Shown: positions 27,486 to 36,002 of the stretch, piece after piece | Layout of the letters: each line of letters opens with the position of its first letter | Position numbering within the stretch: the first letter of the stretch is position 1 | Origin: AWTP1-13 sp963775835 | GTDB taxonomy: Bacteria; Pseudomonadota; Alphaproteobacteria; Rhizobiales; Hyphomicrobiaceae | Length of the DNA stretch: 64,000 bases | NCBI GenBank assembly: GCA_963775835.1 | Contig: CAVZKV010000015.1 | Coordinates: 310,001 to 374,000 of the forward strand | Reading direction: 5' to 3' | Program-made: the position numbers and the translations under genes | The notes under the pieces: model-generated | What the model was told of the DNA's origin: nothing | The model's database searches: none | The model's input: only the letters and a program-made list of their open reading frames with translations

Positions 27486-29099
27486 ATGTCTGAGCAGCAA
27501 CCAGGCCGGGTCCATCCCATGGTGGGTCGCGCCAACCCACAGATCGCCAACACCGACCGCGTCTTTATTTTCGATACGACCTTGCGCGACGGCGAACAGT
27601 GTCCCGGCGCCACCATGACCTTCGAGGAGAAACTGGAGGTGGCCGATTTCCTCGAGGCCATGGGGGTGGACATCATTGAGGCCGGCTTCCCGATTGCATC
27701 GGAGGGCGACTTTTACGCCGTGTCCGAGATCGCCAAGCGCATCAAGAAGTCGGTGGTTTGCGGACTGTCGCGTGCGGGCGAGCTCGACATCGATCGGGCG
27801 GGAGAGGCCGTCAAGCATGCCGCGCGTCCGCGTATCCATACCTTCATCTCCACCTCCCCGGTGCATCGCAAGCACAAGCTGCAGAAGACCGAGGAGCAAG
27901 TCCTCGAGATGGTGCAGTTCCAAGTCACGCGCGCGCGCAACTGGTGCGAGGACGTCGAGTGGAGCGCGGAGGACGCCACGCGAACGGAGATCGACTATCT
28001 CTGCCGTTGCGTGGAGACCGCAATCAAGGCAGGAGCCTCAACGATCAACCTGCCCGACACGGTCGGCTACGCCACGCCCGAGGAATACTACCAAATGTTC
28101 CGCACCGTGATGGATAAGGTGCCGGGCGCGGAAAAGGTGATCTTCTCTGTGCACTGCCACAACGATCTCGGCATGGCGGTGGCCAATTCTCTGGCGGGTG
28201 TCCGCGCCGGTTGCCGGCAGGTGGAATGTACCATCAACGGCATCGGCGAACGGGCCGGCAATGCGGCGCTGGAAGAGATCGTGATGGCAATCAAGACGCG
28301 CGGAGATGTCTTGCCCTACCAGGTGGGCATCGACGCGGCTCAGTTGAACCGCGCCTCCAAACTCGTGGCCGCGGCGACGTCATTTCCGGTGCAATACAAT
28401 AAGGCGATCGTTGGTCGCAATGCCTTCGCCCACGAGTTCGGCATCCACCAGGATGGCATGCTCAAGCATACACAGACCTACGAGATCATGACGCCGGAAT
28501 CGGTGGGCGTGTCGAAGACCTCGTTGGTGATGGGCAAGCATTCCGGGCGCAACGCCTTCCGCACCAAGCTGAAGGAGCTGGGCTACGAGCTCGGCGACAA
28601 TGCACTCGAGGACGCTTTCAATCGCTTCAAAGCTTTGGCCGACCGCAAGAAGCACGTCTATGACGAGGACCTCGAGGCGTTGGTCGACGAGGAGATTGCC
28701 ACGGCGCAGGACCGCATCAAGGTGGTGGCGCTGACCGTCATCGCCGGCACCATGGGCCCACAATCGGCGACTTTGACCCTCGACATGGGGGAGGGGCGGC
28801 AGGAGACGGTGCAGGCAACCGGCAACGGACCGGTGGATGCCACCTTCAATGCCATCCAGCGGCTGGTGCCGCACAAGGCGAAACTCGCGCTCTACCAGGT
28901 GCACGCCGTGACCGAGGGTACCGACGCGCAGGCGGAGGTATCGGTCCGGCTTGAGGACAGCGCCGAGGAAGGCGGCCGGGCGGTGACCGCGCGCGCCGCC
29001 GACCCCGATACCCTGGTGGCTTCGGCAAAGGCCTATCTGAGCGCGCTCAACAAGCTCTTTGCCAAGCGCGGGCGGTTGCACGCGCAAATGGGGGGATAG
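27486..29099 (+). CDS. leuA: 2-isopropylmalate synthase
   Basis: LeuA condenses acetyl-CoA with 2-oxoisovalerate in the first committed step of leucine synthesis. The 537-residue protein is full length. Its TIM barrel has the metal/substrate motif FDTTLRDGEQCPG at about residues 30-42 and the HxH metal motif VHCHNDLGMAVANS. The conserved NGIGERAGNAALEEIVM and HEFGIHQDGMLKH follow. The C-terminal allosteric domain (about 400-530) ends LNKLFAKRG, so leucine feedback inhibition is expected. AAGGA precedes ATG 27486 by 7 bases. A leader peptide and attenuator lie upstream; a hairpin terminator follows. Confidence 0.97.
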   Translation: MSEQQPGRVHPMVGRANPQIANTDRVFIFDTTLRDGEQCPGATMTFEEKLEVADFLEAMGVDIIEAGFPIASEGDFYAVSEIAKRIKKSVVCGLSRAGELDIDRAGEAVKHAARPRIHTFISTSPVHRKHKLQKTEEQVLEMVQFQVTRARNWCEDVEWSAEDATRTEIDYLCRCVETAIKAGASTINLPDTVGYATPEEYYQMFRTVMDKVPGAEKVIFSVHCHNDLGMAVANSLAGVRAGCRQVECTINGIGERAGNAALEEIVMAIKTRGDVLPYQVGIDAAQLNRASKLVAAATSFPVQYNKAIVGRNAFAHEFGIHQDGMLKHTQTYEIMTPESVGVSKTSLVMGKHSGRNAFRTKLKELGYELGDNALEDAFNRFKALADRKKHVYDEDLEALVDEEIATAQDRIKVVALTVIAGTMGPQSATLTLDMGEGRQETVQATGNGPVDATFNAIQRLVPHKAKLALYQVHAVTEGTDAQAEVSVRLEDSAEEGGRAVTARAADPDTLVASAKAYLSALNKLFAKRGRLHAQMGG

Positions 29100-29130
29100 G
29101 CGGGCTCTTCGCATAAGGTGGCGGAAAAAT

Positions 29131-29161
29131 TCGCCCCGGCCCGGGGGGAGGGCCGGGGCGA
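29131..29161. terminator. Hairpin terminator after leuA
   Basis: A perfect 12-bp stem (TCGCCCCGGCCC at 29131-29142 with GGGCCGGGGCGA at 29150-29161) has a 7-base loop. The A-tract is on the 5' side, so the T-tract is on the minus strand; it may still stop leuA transcription. Confidence 0.6.
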
Positions 29162-29392
29162 GCCGCTGGCGGCATTGGGGGCAAGCCGATACCGGGGAAG
29201 GAGGCGGCATCGGTCCGCTGGCGGCGCCAGACCTGGGTACCTGCTTTAGAACAAAAAGGGAACATCCATCTGGCTGGCTGTGGATATGTGGCCGCCGAGA
29301 ATTTGTATACTAGGGCCTCGACGCTGGAGGGGGGACGACGGGAAAGGAACAGGCGCGGCAGAAGCCGCAGGCCTTAGGCTGAAGCCACACCT

Positions 29393-30436
29393 ATGACAAT
29401 GCTGACCGGGGTTTCGCGGGCGTTCGCGGACGATATCGCCATTGATCTGGGCACGGCCAATACCCTTGTGCACGTGGTGGGCCGCGGCATCATCATCGAT
29501 GAGCCCTCTGCGGTGGCAGTGCAGATCCGTGGTGGCGAACGCGTGATTCTGGCGGTTGGATCACGCGCCAAGGCCATGTACGGCAAGACCCCGGAGCCGA
29601 TCGAGCTGGTGCGGCCTTTGCGCGACGGTGTGATCGCCGATTTCATTGCCACCGAGGAAATGCTGCGGCAGTTTATCAAGCGCACGAAGACATTGACCGG
29701 TTTCCGACGGCCGCGCATTCTGATCTGCGTGCCCGCCGGTGCCACGCCCGTAGAGCGGCGCGCGGTATACGAAACGGCATTGTCGGCGGGGGCGCGACGC
29801 GTCTATCTGATCGAGGAGCCTGTTGCGGCCGCGCTTGGCGCCGGACTTGAAATCGATGGTCCAACGGCGTGCATGGTCGTCGACATCGGCGGCGGCACCG
29901 CCGACATTGCCGTTATCAAGAACGGTCGCGTCGTGCAGGGGCGTTCCGTGCGGGTGGCAGGCAATGCCTTCGACGAGGCAATTATGCGCTACGTGCGCCG
30001 CAGGCACCAATTGGTGATTGGTGAGAGCAATGCCGAGCGCATCAAGATCGAGGCAGGCACGGCGGTGGCGCAGGCCAATGGGCGCAACGTCGAGATCCAC
30101 ATTAAGGGGCGTGACCTGCGTGAGGGTCGGCTCAAAAGTGTTGTGCTGGGCCCGAAGGAGATGGCGGAAGCGCTGAGTGGTAGCGTCGCCGAGCTTGCTG
30201 AATTCATACTGCGCGCGATCGAGGACCTACCGACGGCGATGGCGCGCGAAGTCGCCAACAGAGGGGTCGTACTGACGGGTGGTGGTTCGCTGCTAGACAA
30301 GCTCGACGTCGCGCTGGCGGAGCGCGTCGGCGTGCCCTTTGTGCTACCACAGACGCCGATGCATTGCGTGATCAAGGGAACTGCGCTTGTGCTTGAGAGC
30401 CTCAACGAGCGCGAACACCTGCTAATCATACCCTAA
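29393..30436 (+). CDS. mreB: Rod-shape determining protein MreB (actin family)
   Basis: MreB forms membrane-bound filaments that steer the cell-wall elongasome. The 347-residue protein has the actin-fold motifs phosphate-1 DLGTANTLV, the linker EEPVAAALGAGL, phosphate-2 VDIGGGTADIAV and adenosine LTGGGSLLDKL. The leuA-mreB order is typical of some Rhodospirillales, where mreC, mreD, PBP2 and rodA follow; here a tRNA gene and a mobile region follow instead. A TATACT (29306-29311) about 80 bases upstream could be the -10 of its promoter, but no matching -35 is clear. Confidence 0.94.
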   Translation: MTMLTGVSRAFADDIAIDLGTANTLVHVVGRGIIIDEPSAVAVQIRGGERVILAVGSRAKAMYGKTPEPIELVRPLRDGVIADFIATEEMLRQFIKRTKTLTGFRRPRILICVPAGATPVERRAVYETALSAGARRVYLIEEPVAAALGAGLEIDGPTACMVVDIGGGTADIAVIKNGRVVQGRSVRVAGNAFDEAIMRYVRRRHQLVIGESNAERIKIEAGTAVAQANGRNVEIHIKGRDLREGRLKSVVLGPKEMAEALSGSVAELAEFILRAIEDLPTAMAREVANRGVVLTGGGSLLDKLDVALAERVGVPFVLPQTPMHCVIKGTALVLESLNEREHLLIIP

Positions 30437-30629
30437 GGCCAAACCAGGCGTCTGGATTTGTGAGCGCTCCGCACCGGGGCGACGTCGGCCGACGAAACAA
30501 CCTCCTCCTATCAGAGCATTGCTCGGTAATGCGCTTGGAAAGTCCACCCGGCTGGACAGCGCCTGACGTGCGATGCTACATGGTCCGCCATCGGGAGCCG
30601 ACGCGGCTCCTGCGCCGCCGCGGCGGGAT

Positions 30630-30705
<76 letters not shown>

Positions 30706-30772
30706 ATCAAATCAAAGAGTTATGACCGAAACGCACCGCGGGCAAGATGCTGGGTAAGCACGGGGTAAGCAA

Positions 30773-30971
30773 ATGGCAAGTGCGACCACACCCATACGAT
30801 ATCAAGGTCAGCATCACCAAGGATGGGAAGGAATTCGCGGGTGAGTACTACACCCAGCGCGGCATGGTGTGCGTTCGATGCGGCGGTAGGGCAAAAGGCT
30901 ACTCAGATCGGAGGGAGCCCCCATCATCGATCGCCCGAGGGCTCTTGAGGGAGCTGGTGGAAAACAGATAG
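30773..30971 (+). pseudogene. Small hypothetical protein, frameshifted
   Basis: ATG 30773 begins MASATTP. After one frameshift near 30790 the frame gives PYDIKVSITKDGKEFAGEYY, then TQRGMVCVR and a C-terminus SSIARGLLRELVENR. A stretch KATQIGGSP in another frame near 30895 suggests two more compensating shifts. The pattern resembles short hypothetical proteins of rhizobial islands, from memory only. Two GGGTAAGCA direct repeats lie just before it. Confidence 0.4.
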
Positions 30972-31073
30972 AGCGTTCGTGGCGCGGCTAGGCTGATCCC
31001 CGAACATCCGGCTTCCGAACCGGACCGCCGCGCACTTACTTTTCCCTTCGGAGCACCGTTCGGAGGTGCCCCA

Positions 31074-31382
31074 ATGCCCAAGGCCAAGCCGTGGCTGACA
31101 ATTAGCGACGGAACGCTTACCGACATCGCCGTTGCCCGTGCTGATGCACCATCAGCGTCGTCTCGCAAAGGGCAGCATGGATTTTGACGACAAGTACGAG
31201 TTGAGCCTGCGCGACTTTCCTTCTAGACCACGACAGGGTTGCTTGCCTTCGTGCGAAGGAAGCCATTGCTTGCAGAGATCACCCCTGACGCTTTTCAAGC
31301 GGTGCTCGACGCCATCAAAGAAGCCGAAAAGGCGACGCCCCAGATGCGTCCGGAACCGGCGCACACGCGCTTCATACATTGA
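31074..31382 (+). pseudogene. Hypothetical protein remnant with compensating frameshifts
   Basis: ATG 31074, preceded by GGAGGT, begins MPKAKPWLTISDGTLTD and stops at 31187. Coding-like sequence continues in a second frame (DFDDKYELSLRDF) and returns to the first (DAFQAVLDAIKEAEKATPQM, ending TGA 31380-31382). I do not recognise the family. Two frame changes indicate a decayed gene. Confidence 0.4.
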
Positions 31383-31395
31383 TCTTGCCGTCGAT

Positions 31396-31572
31396 GTGTG
31401 GACTGAGCTGCTTGAGCTGCAACAACACCCAGAATTGTCCGAGAGGCGGGCCATGATTTTGGCCAAGGCCAATGTTGCCAAAAGGCGCAACTTCAAGACA
31501 GACGCCCAGCTTCGAAGGCTGAAACGCGCCTGCGAACTCTTACGTAGACCCAGAGGACCAAAAACAGTCTGA
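31396..31572 (+). CDS. Hypothetical protein
   Basis: This 58-codon frame (possible GTG start 31396) gives VWTELLELQQHPELSERRAM, then a Lys/Arg-rich helical C-terminus LKRACELLRRPRGPKTV. It looks like a real short helical, basic protein in the mobile region but no family or clear ribosome site is recognised. Confidence 0.3.
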   Translation: MWTELLELQQHPELSERRAMILAKANVAKRRNFKTDAQLRRLKRACELLRRPRGPKTV

Positions 31573-31651
31573 TTTTGGTCCCGAACTTTTCTTCTCAACT
31601 CCCCGCTGCCTCAGGCACACCTCGCTTGGTCGTAAACGCGAGGTAGCAATC

Positions 31652-31936
31652 ATGAACAACGATGACTTTCCGCTCATCACCCGTAAGGCCGGGGTTGAGC
31701 TCGCGCTTGCAGAGCTCGGCATCCCCATTTCGATCTGGACAATCAACCGCGCGATGGCGAACGGGACCGGACCAAAGCCGGTCGCGAAATACGGCAGCAA
31801 GCAGGATCTTTTCCGCCCCGGCGAATTTCTGGATTGGGCGCGTAGCCTCATCGTGGAGAGAAGGGCCGCGCGAAGCGAAGAGGCGCAGCGTGTAACGCAG
31901 CCAAGAGCAAGGCCGGCGTCGTCATCCTCCTCATAG
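31652..31936 (+). CDS. AlpA/excisionase-like small DNA-binding protein
   Basis: ATG 31652 has GAGGTAGC before it. The 94-residue product carries a predicted helix-turn-helix (FPLITRKAGVELALAELGIP, ISIWTINRAMANGTGP) and a wing-like KYGSKQDLFRPGEFLDWA, the layout of MerR/AlpA-type excisionase or phage regulators. It is the first intact gene after the tRNA-Lys in the element and probably controls excision or expression. Family call is by pattern only. Confidence 0.55.
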   Translation: MNNDDFPLITRKAGVELALAELGIPISIWTINRAMANGTGPKPVAKYGSKQDLFRPGEFLDWARSLIVERRAARSEEAQRVTQPRARPASSSSS

Positions 31937-32140
31937 TCGATGGCGTCGATGCATGCCCAATCAGATGCCGCGCACGCACTTGTATCGGCGTGACGCCATC
32001 TTGGAATACGCGCAAACGCTGATCAGGCCAGCGAACACTGAGGCCGCCTAATGACGGCCATTGCGTGACTTCCTGCCGCGATGGGCTTTTTCGCGATTGT
32101 CCGCAATCTTTTCAGTTCACGCCCATAAAGGGAGGATCAA

Positions 32141-32779
32141 ATGATGATGAGCAACCCATCTAAACCGACGCTGGTGGAGGACGATGCCGCGGCCGCGCCT
32201 GAGGCGACAAAAGTTGAACCCCCCGATCCGTTCGATCTCGATCGATTGCGGGTAACGGCCGACTATGAAGCCGATGCTGCGGTGAAAAAACTCATCATCA
32301 CCGTCCCCGTTCGCCGCCCGCATCGGCTGGAATGGTTCTGGGTGCACCCCAGTGAGGAATATCGGGGAGTGTTCATGTCGATTGAACTCAAGGAGGAACG
32401 GGAGATGTACGTCGCGTCGCCCCATGTGGCACAGGAGCTGCCCAGCGAGATCCAGCGCCGAATGATCTACACGGCTCAGAACGCGTCCCGCGTCACGTTC
32501 TTGTGGCCGGTGAGAATGGCGGCCCCCGGCGACCGTCTCGACGACTGGTCGACCTCGGCGCACGAGGCCGCCGCCAAGGCTATGCGGGAGCGGATACGGC
32601 TTGTTAGCAATCGGAGCCTCGGTGCCTACGAGACAATCGTCACCGAGAATTCGCCGACAGGGTTTGAGCCCAAGTGGCCGGAGCTTTCCTTCCAAGAGCT
32701 GATCAGGCTGGCGTTCAAGGGTGGCCGGCTGATCGACAGTTTCGACCATCCGGTGATCCGGCAGATCCGTGGGCTGTGA
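32141..32779 (+). CDS. Hypothetical protein upstream of DNA polymerase
   Basis: The 212-residue protein (GGGAGG before ATG 32141) is acidic at the N-terminus, with VKKLIITVPVRRPHRLEWFW, VHPSEEYRGVFMSIEL and ELSFQELIRLAFKGGRLIDS. The tail FDHPVIRQIRGL leads straight into the polymerase gene: its stop TGA is followed at once by ATG 32780. The tight coupling suggests a replication role for the element. I do not recognise the family. Confidence 0.65.
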   Translation: MMMSNPSKPTLVEDDAAAAPEATKVEPPDPFDLDRLRVTADYEADAAVKKLIITVPVRRPHRLEWFWVHPSEEYRGVFMSIELKEEREMYVASPHVAQELPSEIQRRMIYTAQNASRVTFLWPVRMAAPGDRLDDWSTSAHEAAAKAMRERIRLVSNRSLGAYETIVTENSPTGFEPKWPELSFQELIRLAFKGGRLIDSFDHPVIRQIRGL

Positions 32780-34532
32780 ATGTTGGGTCGGCTCCCATAT
32801 CGATACATCATCGCCGCCGATTTCGAATTCGAGTTCGGCGGCGTCGATGGCAACAGGCCCCGACCGGTCTGCATGGTCGCGCGTGAACTTGCTCTCCGGC
32901 CAGACCTGGCGACTGTGGCGAGATGAATTTGGGCCGCGGCCTCCCTTCCCCACCGGCCCTGATGCGCTGTTTGTCGCCTTCTACGCCTCCGCCGAGCTTG
33001 GATGCTTCCGCGCCCTGGGATGGGAAATGCCGGCGCGCATCCTTGACCTGTTCTGCGAATTTCGATCCCTGACCAATGGTGCACTTCCGCCCGGCGGGAA
33101 ATCGTCCCTGGTCGGCGCGCTGACCTATTTCTCCCTGGACCCGATGAGCGCCCAGGAGAAGTTCGAAATGGTCCAGGTGATCTTGCGCGGTGGCCCATGG
33201 TCCGATGCTGAACAAAAAGCCATCGTGGATTACTGCGAAGGCGATGTCATCTCCCTGGGGAAGCTGCTGCCGGTGATGTTGCCACGCATCGACCTGCCAC
33301 GGGCATTGCTGCGCGGGCGCTACATGGCCGCTGCCTCCGCCATGGAGCATGCCGGGGTTCCAATCGACGTGCCGCTGTGGCGCCGCTTAGTGGCTCGGTG
33401 GGAGACCATCAAGCGCGGCCTGACCACCACCGCCGCCGCCGCTGCCTATGGCGTCTTCGAAGACGGCGTTTTCCGGTACCATCTGTTTGAGAAGTTCCTG
33501 GCGCGTATGGGCATCCCCTGGGCACGGTTGCCGTCGGGAGCGCTGGATCTGTCCGACGATACCTTTCGCTCCGCCGCCAAAGCCTACCCGATCATCGCGC
33601 CTCTTCGTGAACTGCGGCACACATTGTCGGAGCTGCGCCTCAATGCTCTGGCGGTTGGCGACGATGGCCGCAATCGCACCCTGCTGTCGGCCTTCCGCGC
33701 GAAGACTGGCCGCAACCAGCCGTCGAATGCAAAATACATCTTCGGGCCTTCGGTCTGGATACGTGGATTGATCAAGCCGCCACCGGGCATGGCGCTCAGC
33801 TACATCGACTGGTCGAGCCAGGAGATTGGAATTGCCGCCGCCCTCTCCGGTGACGAGAACCTAAAGGCGGCGTACCTGGGCGGTGACCCCTATCTCGCCT
33901 TCGGCAAACAGTGCGGGCGACTGCCGCTGGATGCCACCAAGGCGACGCACGCGGCCGAACGCGAACTACTCAAGCAGTGCGTGCTCGGCGTCAACTACGC
34001 GATGGGCGAGCGGTCGCTTGCCCTCCGGATCGGCCAGCCGGAAATCGTTGCCCGCAATCTGCTGCGTGCCCACCGTGAAGCCTATGCCAAGTTCTGGGCG
34101 TGGTCCGATGCCGCCGTCGACATCGCCATGCAGGGTCGCCCGCTGCGGACTGTGTTCGGCTGGCCGGTGCATATCGGGCCCAACCCAAACCCCCGTTCCT
34201 TCCGCAACTTCCCCATGCAGGCGAACGGCGCCGAGATGCTGCGCATCGCCTGCTGTCTGGGCACCGAGCGCGGCGTCGAGATATGCGGGCCCGCGCATGA
34301 CGCGGTTTTGATCTTCGCGCCCATCGAGCGACTTGAGCACGATACCGCTGTGATGCGTGACGCAATGGCTGAAGCCTCGCGCGCTGTGCTCGACGGCTTC
34401 GAGCTTCGAACCGATGCCCACCCAGTGAAGTACCCCGATCGCTATGCCGATGCGCGCGGCGCCGTGATGTGGCGCACGGTGATGGGATTGCTCGAACAAA
34501 GCGAAGCGCAAGCCATGAGGGCTGTCGGATGA
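32780..34532 (+). pseudogene. DNA polymerase A family with 3'-5' exonuclease domain, one frameshift
   Basis: ATG 32780 gives LPYRYIIAADFEFEFGG, the exonuclease motif I, then leaves frame at about 32889-32891. The remaining frame runs intact to 34532. Exo II-like FVAFYASAELG and Exo III DYCEGD follow. The polymerase part has motif A SYIDWSSQEIG, motif B RELLKQCVLGVNYAMG and motif C as AHDA, with Ala in place of the usual Glu in HDE. Such short polA-like enzymes occur in phages and island elements. Removing one T would restore a protein of about 583 residues. Either a recent lesion or a sequencing error. Confidence 0.8.
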
Positions 34533-34947
34533 CACGGCGCAACGACGATTTGATCTGGAGAAGTATCGCGTCCCGCTCGCCGACGTGGGGCAATGCCGCC
34601 TACCATGCGGTCCCACAAAAATCCAAGCCCGACAGCACCGGCGCTAAGCCCAATGGCGCGGCCCCTTATGTCCCGTATCCGGTCAAGGTGATCTACCAGA
34701 TGGGGGAGCTAAGCATCCCGGCACGGCGAAACTATATCCCGCTGCTATTGCATTTGAGCTGGAAGGCTGGCCATCGACCATTCAAGCTGCCAAATAGAGA
34801 CCTAAACGGCTAGGAATCAGTCGTGAGAGGAAAGGTCCAGTGCTGCGCGAATTGGAGCGGATGGGGTTGATCCGGCTCAAGCGCGAACCTCGAAAGGCAC
34901 CCTTGATTACGGTCCTCGCGCTCCTCGCCGGAGGGCCGGCCAGATGA
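34529..34947 (+). pseudogene. Winged-helix replication/regulatory protein, frameshifted
   Basis: ATG 34529 overlaps the polymerase stop. The first frame (94 codons, MTRRNDDLIWRSIASRSP to KLPNRDLNG) stops at 34813. Coding resumes in another frame with GISRERKGPVLRELERMGLI and RLKREPRKAPLITVL, a clear winged-helix C-terminus. One lesion near 34810 splits it. It probably bound DNA in replication control or transcription for the polA element. Confidence 0.55.
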
Positions 34948-34985
34948 AGTCTGTGAGGTCAGGCTTACAGCGCTGTCAGTTGAGG

Positions 34986-35011
34986 CGTACAGATTTCCCC
35001 CAATCTGTACG
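34986..35011. repeat. 10-bp inverted repeat downstream of the polA module
   Basis: CGTACAGATT (34986-34995) and AATCTGTACG (35002-35011) form a perfect stem with the loop TCCCCC. It sits just after the winged-helix gene, followed by an AT-rich run. It could be a protein-binding operator or replication hairpin; function unknown. Confidence 0.6.
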
Positions 35012-35159
35012 TTCTCGGGGGGATACGGTCCCAGTTCTTTATTTATTGTTATTGGGTGTTCTTGAGAAACAAGTAGTAGGCACCCCCTACTGGGAAGACC
35101 ACAATGCTACCTCGACGGTACAGCGAGGAAGACGAAAAGCTGATGCGGACGCTAACCCC

Positions 35160-35835
35160 GCCCGAAGAAGACCGGCGGCGATCCTTTTGCGCGAGCTACG
35201 TGAGGGAAGGTCAAGAAACGCACGCTGGCCAATTTATCGAAGCTGCCGCAACGGCTGATCGACGGCATCCGCGGGCTCATCGCCGGTGGCACGGTGGCCA
35301 CGCCGGAAGCGGGCAAGCAAGAGGACAGCTTTAAGATCGTTCGCGCGCTAGCGCACGGCCACGTGGCCGCGGTAGGGGGCATGATGCGCAAGCTCGGCCT
35401 CGATCGGATGCTGCAGGGGCGCACGCAGGTGGAGCGCCGCGTGCGCAACCTGATCGAGGCCATGATCATCCAGCGGATCATTGCGCCGGGATCGAAGCTC
35501 GCCTTCCACCGAGCGCTTGCCGCAGATACGGCAACATCGAGCCTGGCACAGTCGGTGGGCCTCACAGACGTCGCCGAGCGCGAGGTGTACGCAGCGCTCG
35601 ACTGGCTCATCGAGCAGCAGCCACGGATCGAGGCGGCGCTGGCCAGGAAGCATCTCGTCGACGGCACGCTGGTACTCTACGACGTCTCGTCGAGCTACAT
35701 GGAGGGACGTCGCTGTCCGCTCGCGAGGTACGGCCACAGCCGGGACCATCGCGCTGACCGACCCCAAATCGTGTACGGATTGCTATGTGCAACGGATGGC
35801 ACGCCCGTAGCGATAGAAGTGTTCGAAGGCGATAC
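35160..35835 (+). mobile_element. IS1634-type transposase remnant
   Basis: The fragment reads AAILLRELREG, shifts frame near 35200, then continues as KVKKRTLANLSKLPQRLIDG through VRNLIEAMIIQRIIAPGSKL to DVSSSYMEGRRCPLARYGH and QIVYGLLCATDGTPVAIEVF. This is the N-terminal half of an IS4-superfamily DDE transposase of the IS1634 group, up to the first catalytic Asp region (DVSSSY). Similarity ends abruptly near 35835. No terminal repeats seen; inactive. Confidence 0.75.
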
Positions 35836-35954
35836 CGCCTTACTTCCAGGCTTTCAACGAGATAGGCCCGTTGCTGGATATGACTACAGCATCGACTGGA
35901 CTCCTATGCTGGCGGGACTTTCACCCGCAAGAATGACAGCTAAACTCGCTGCAC
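35836..35954 (-). mobile_element. Possible group II intron 5' fragment
   Basis: Read on the minus strand, the segment starts GTGCAGCGAG at 35954, close to the GUGYG 5' end of group II introns. It contains CGGGTGAAAGTCCCG, the typical domain I element, and an AAGTAAGGCGG-like stretch before the junction with the IS1634 remnant. No reverse transcriptase is present. This is a motif-based guess. Confidence 0.35.
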
Positions 35955-36002
35955 GACCCACAACCGACATGGCTGCCTCTATGAACGGTTCGCATACAGC
36001 CT

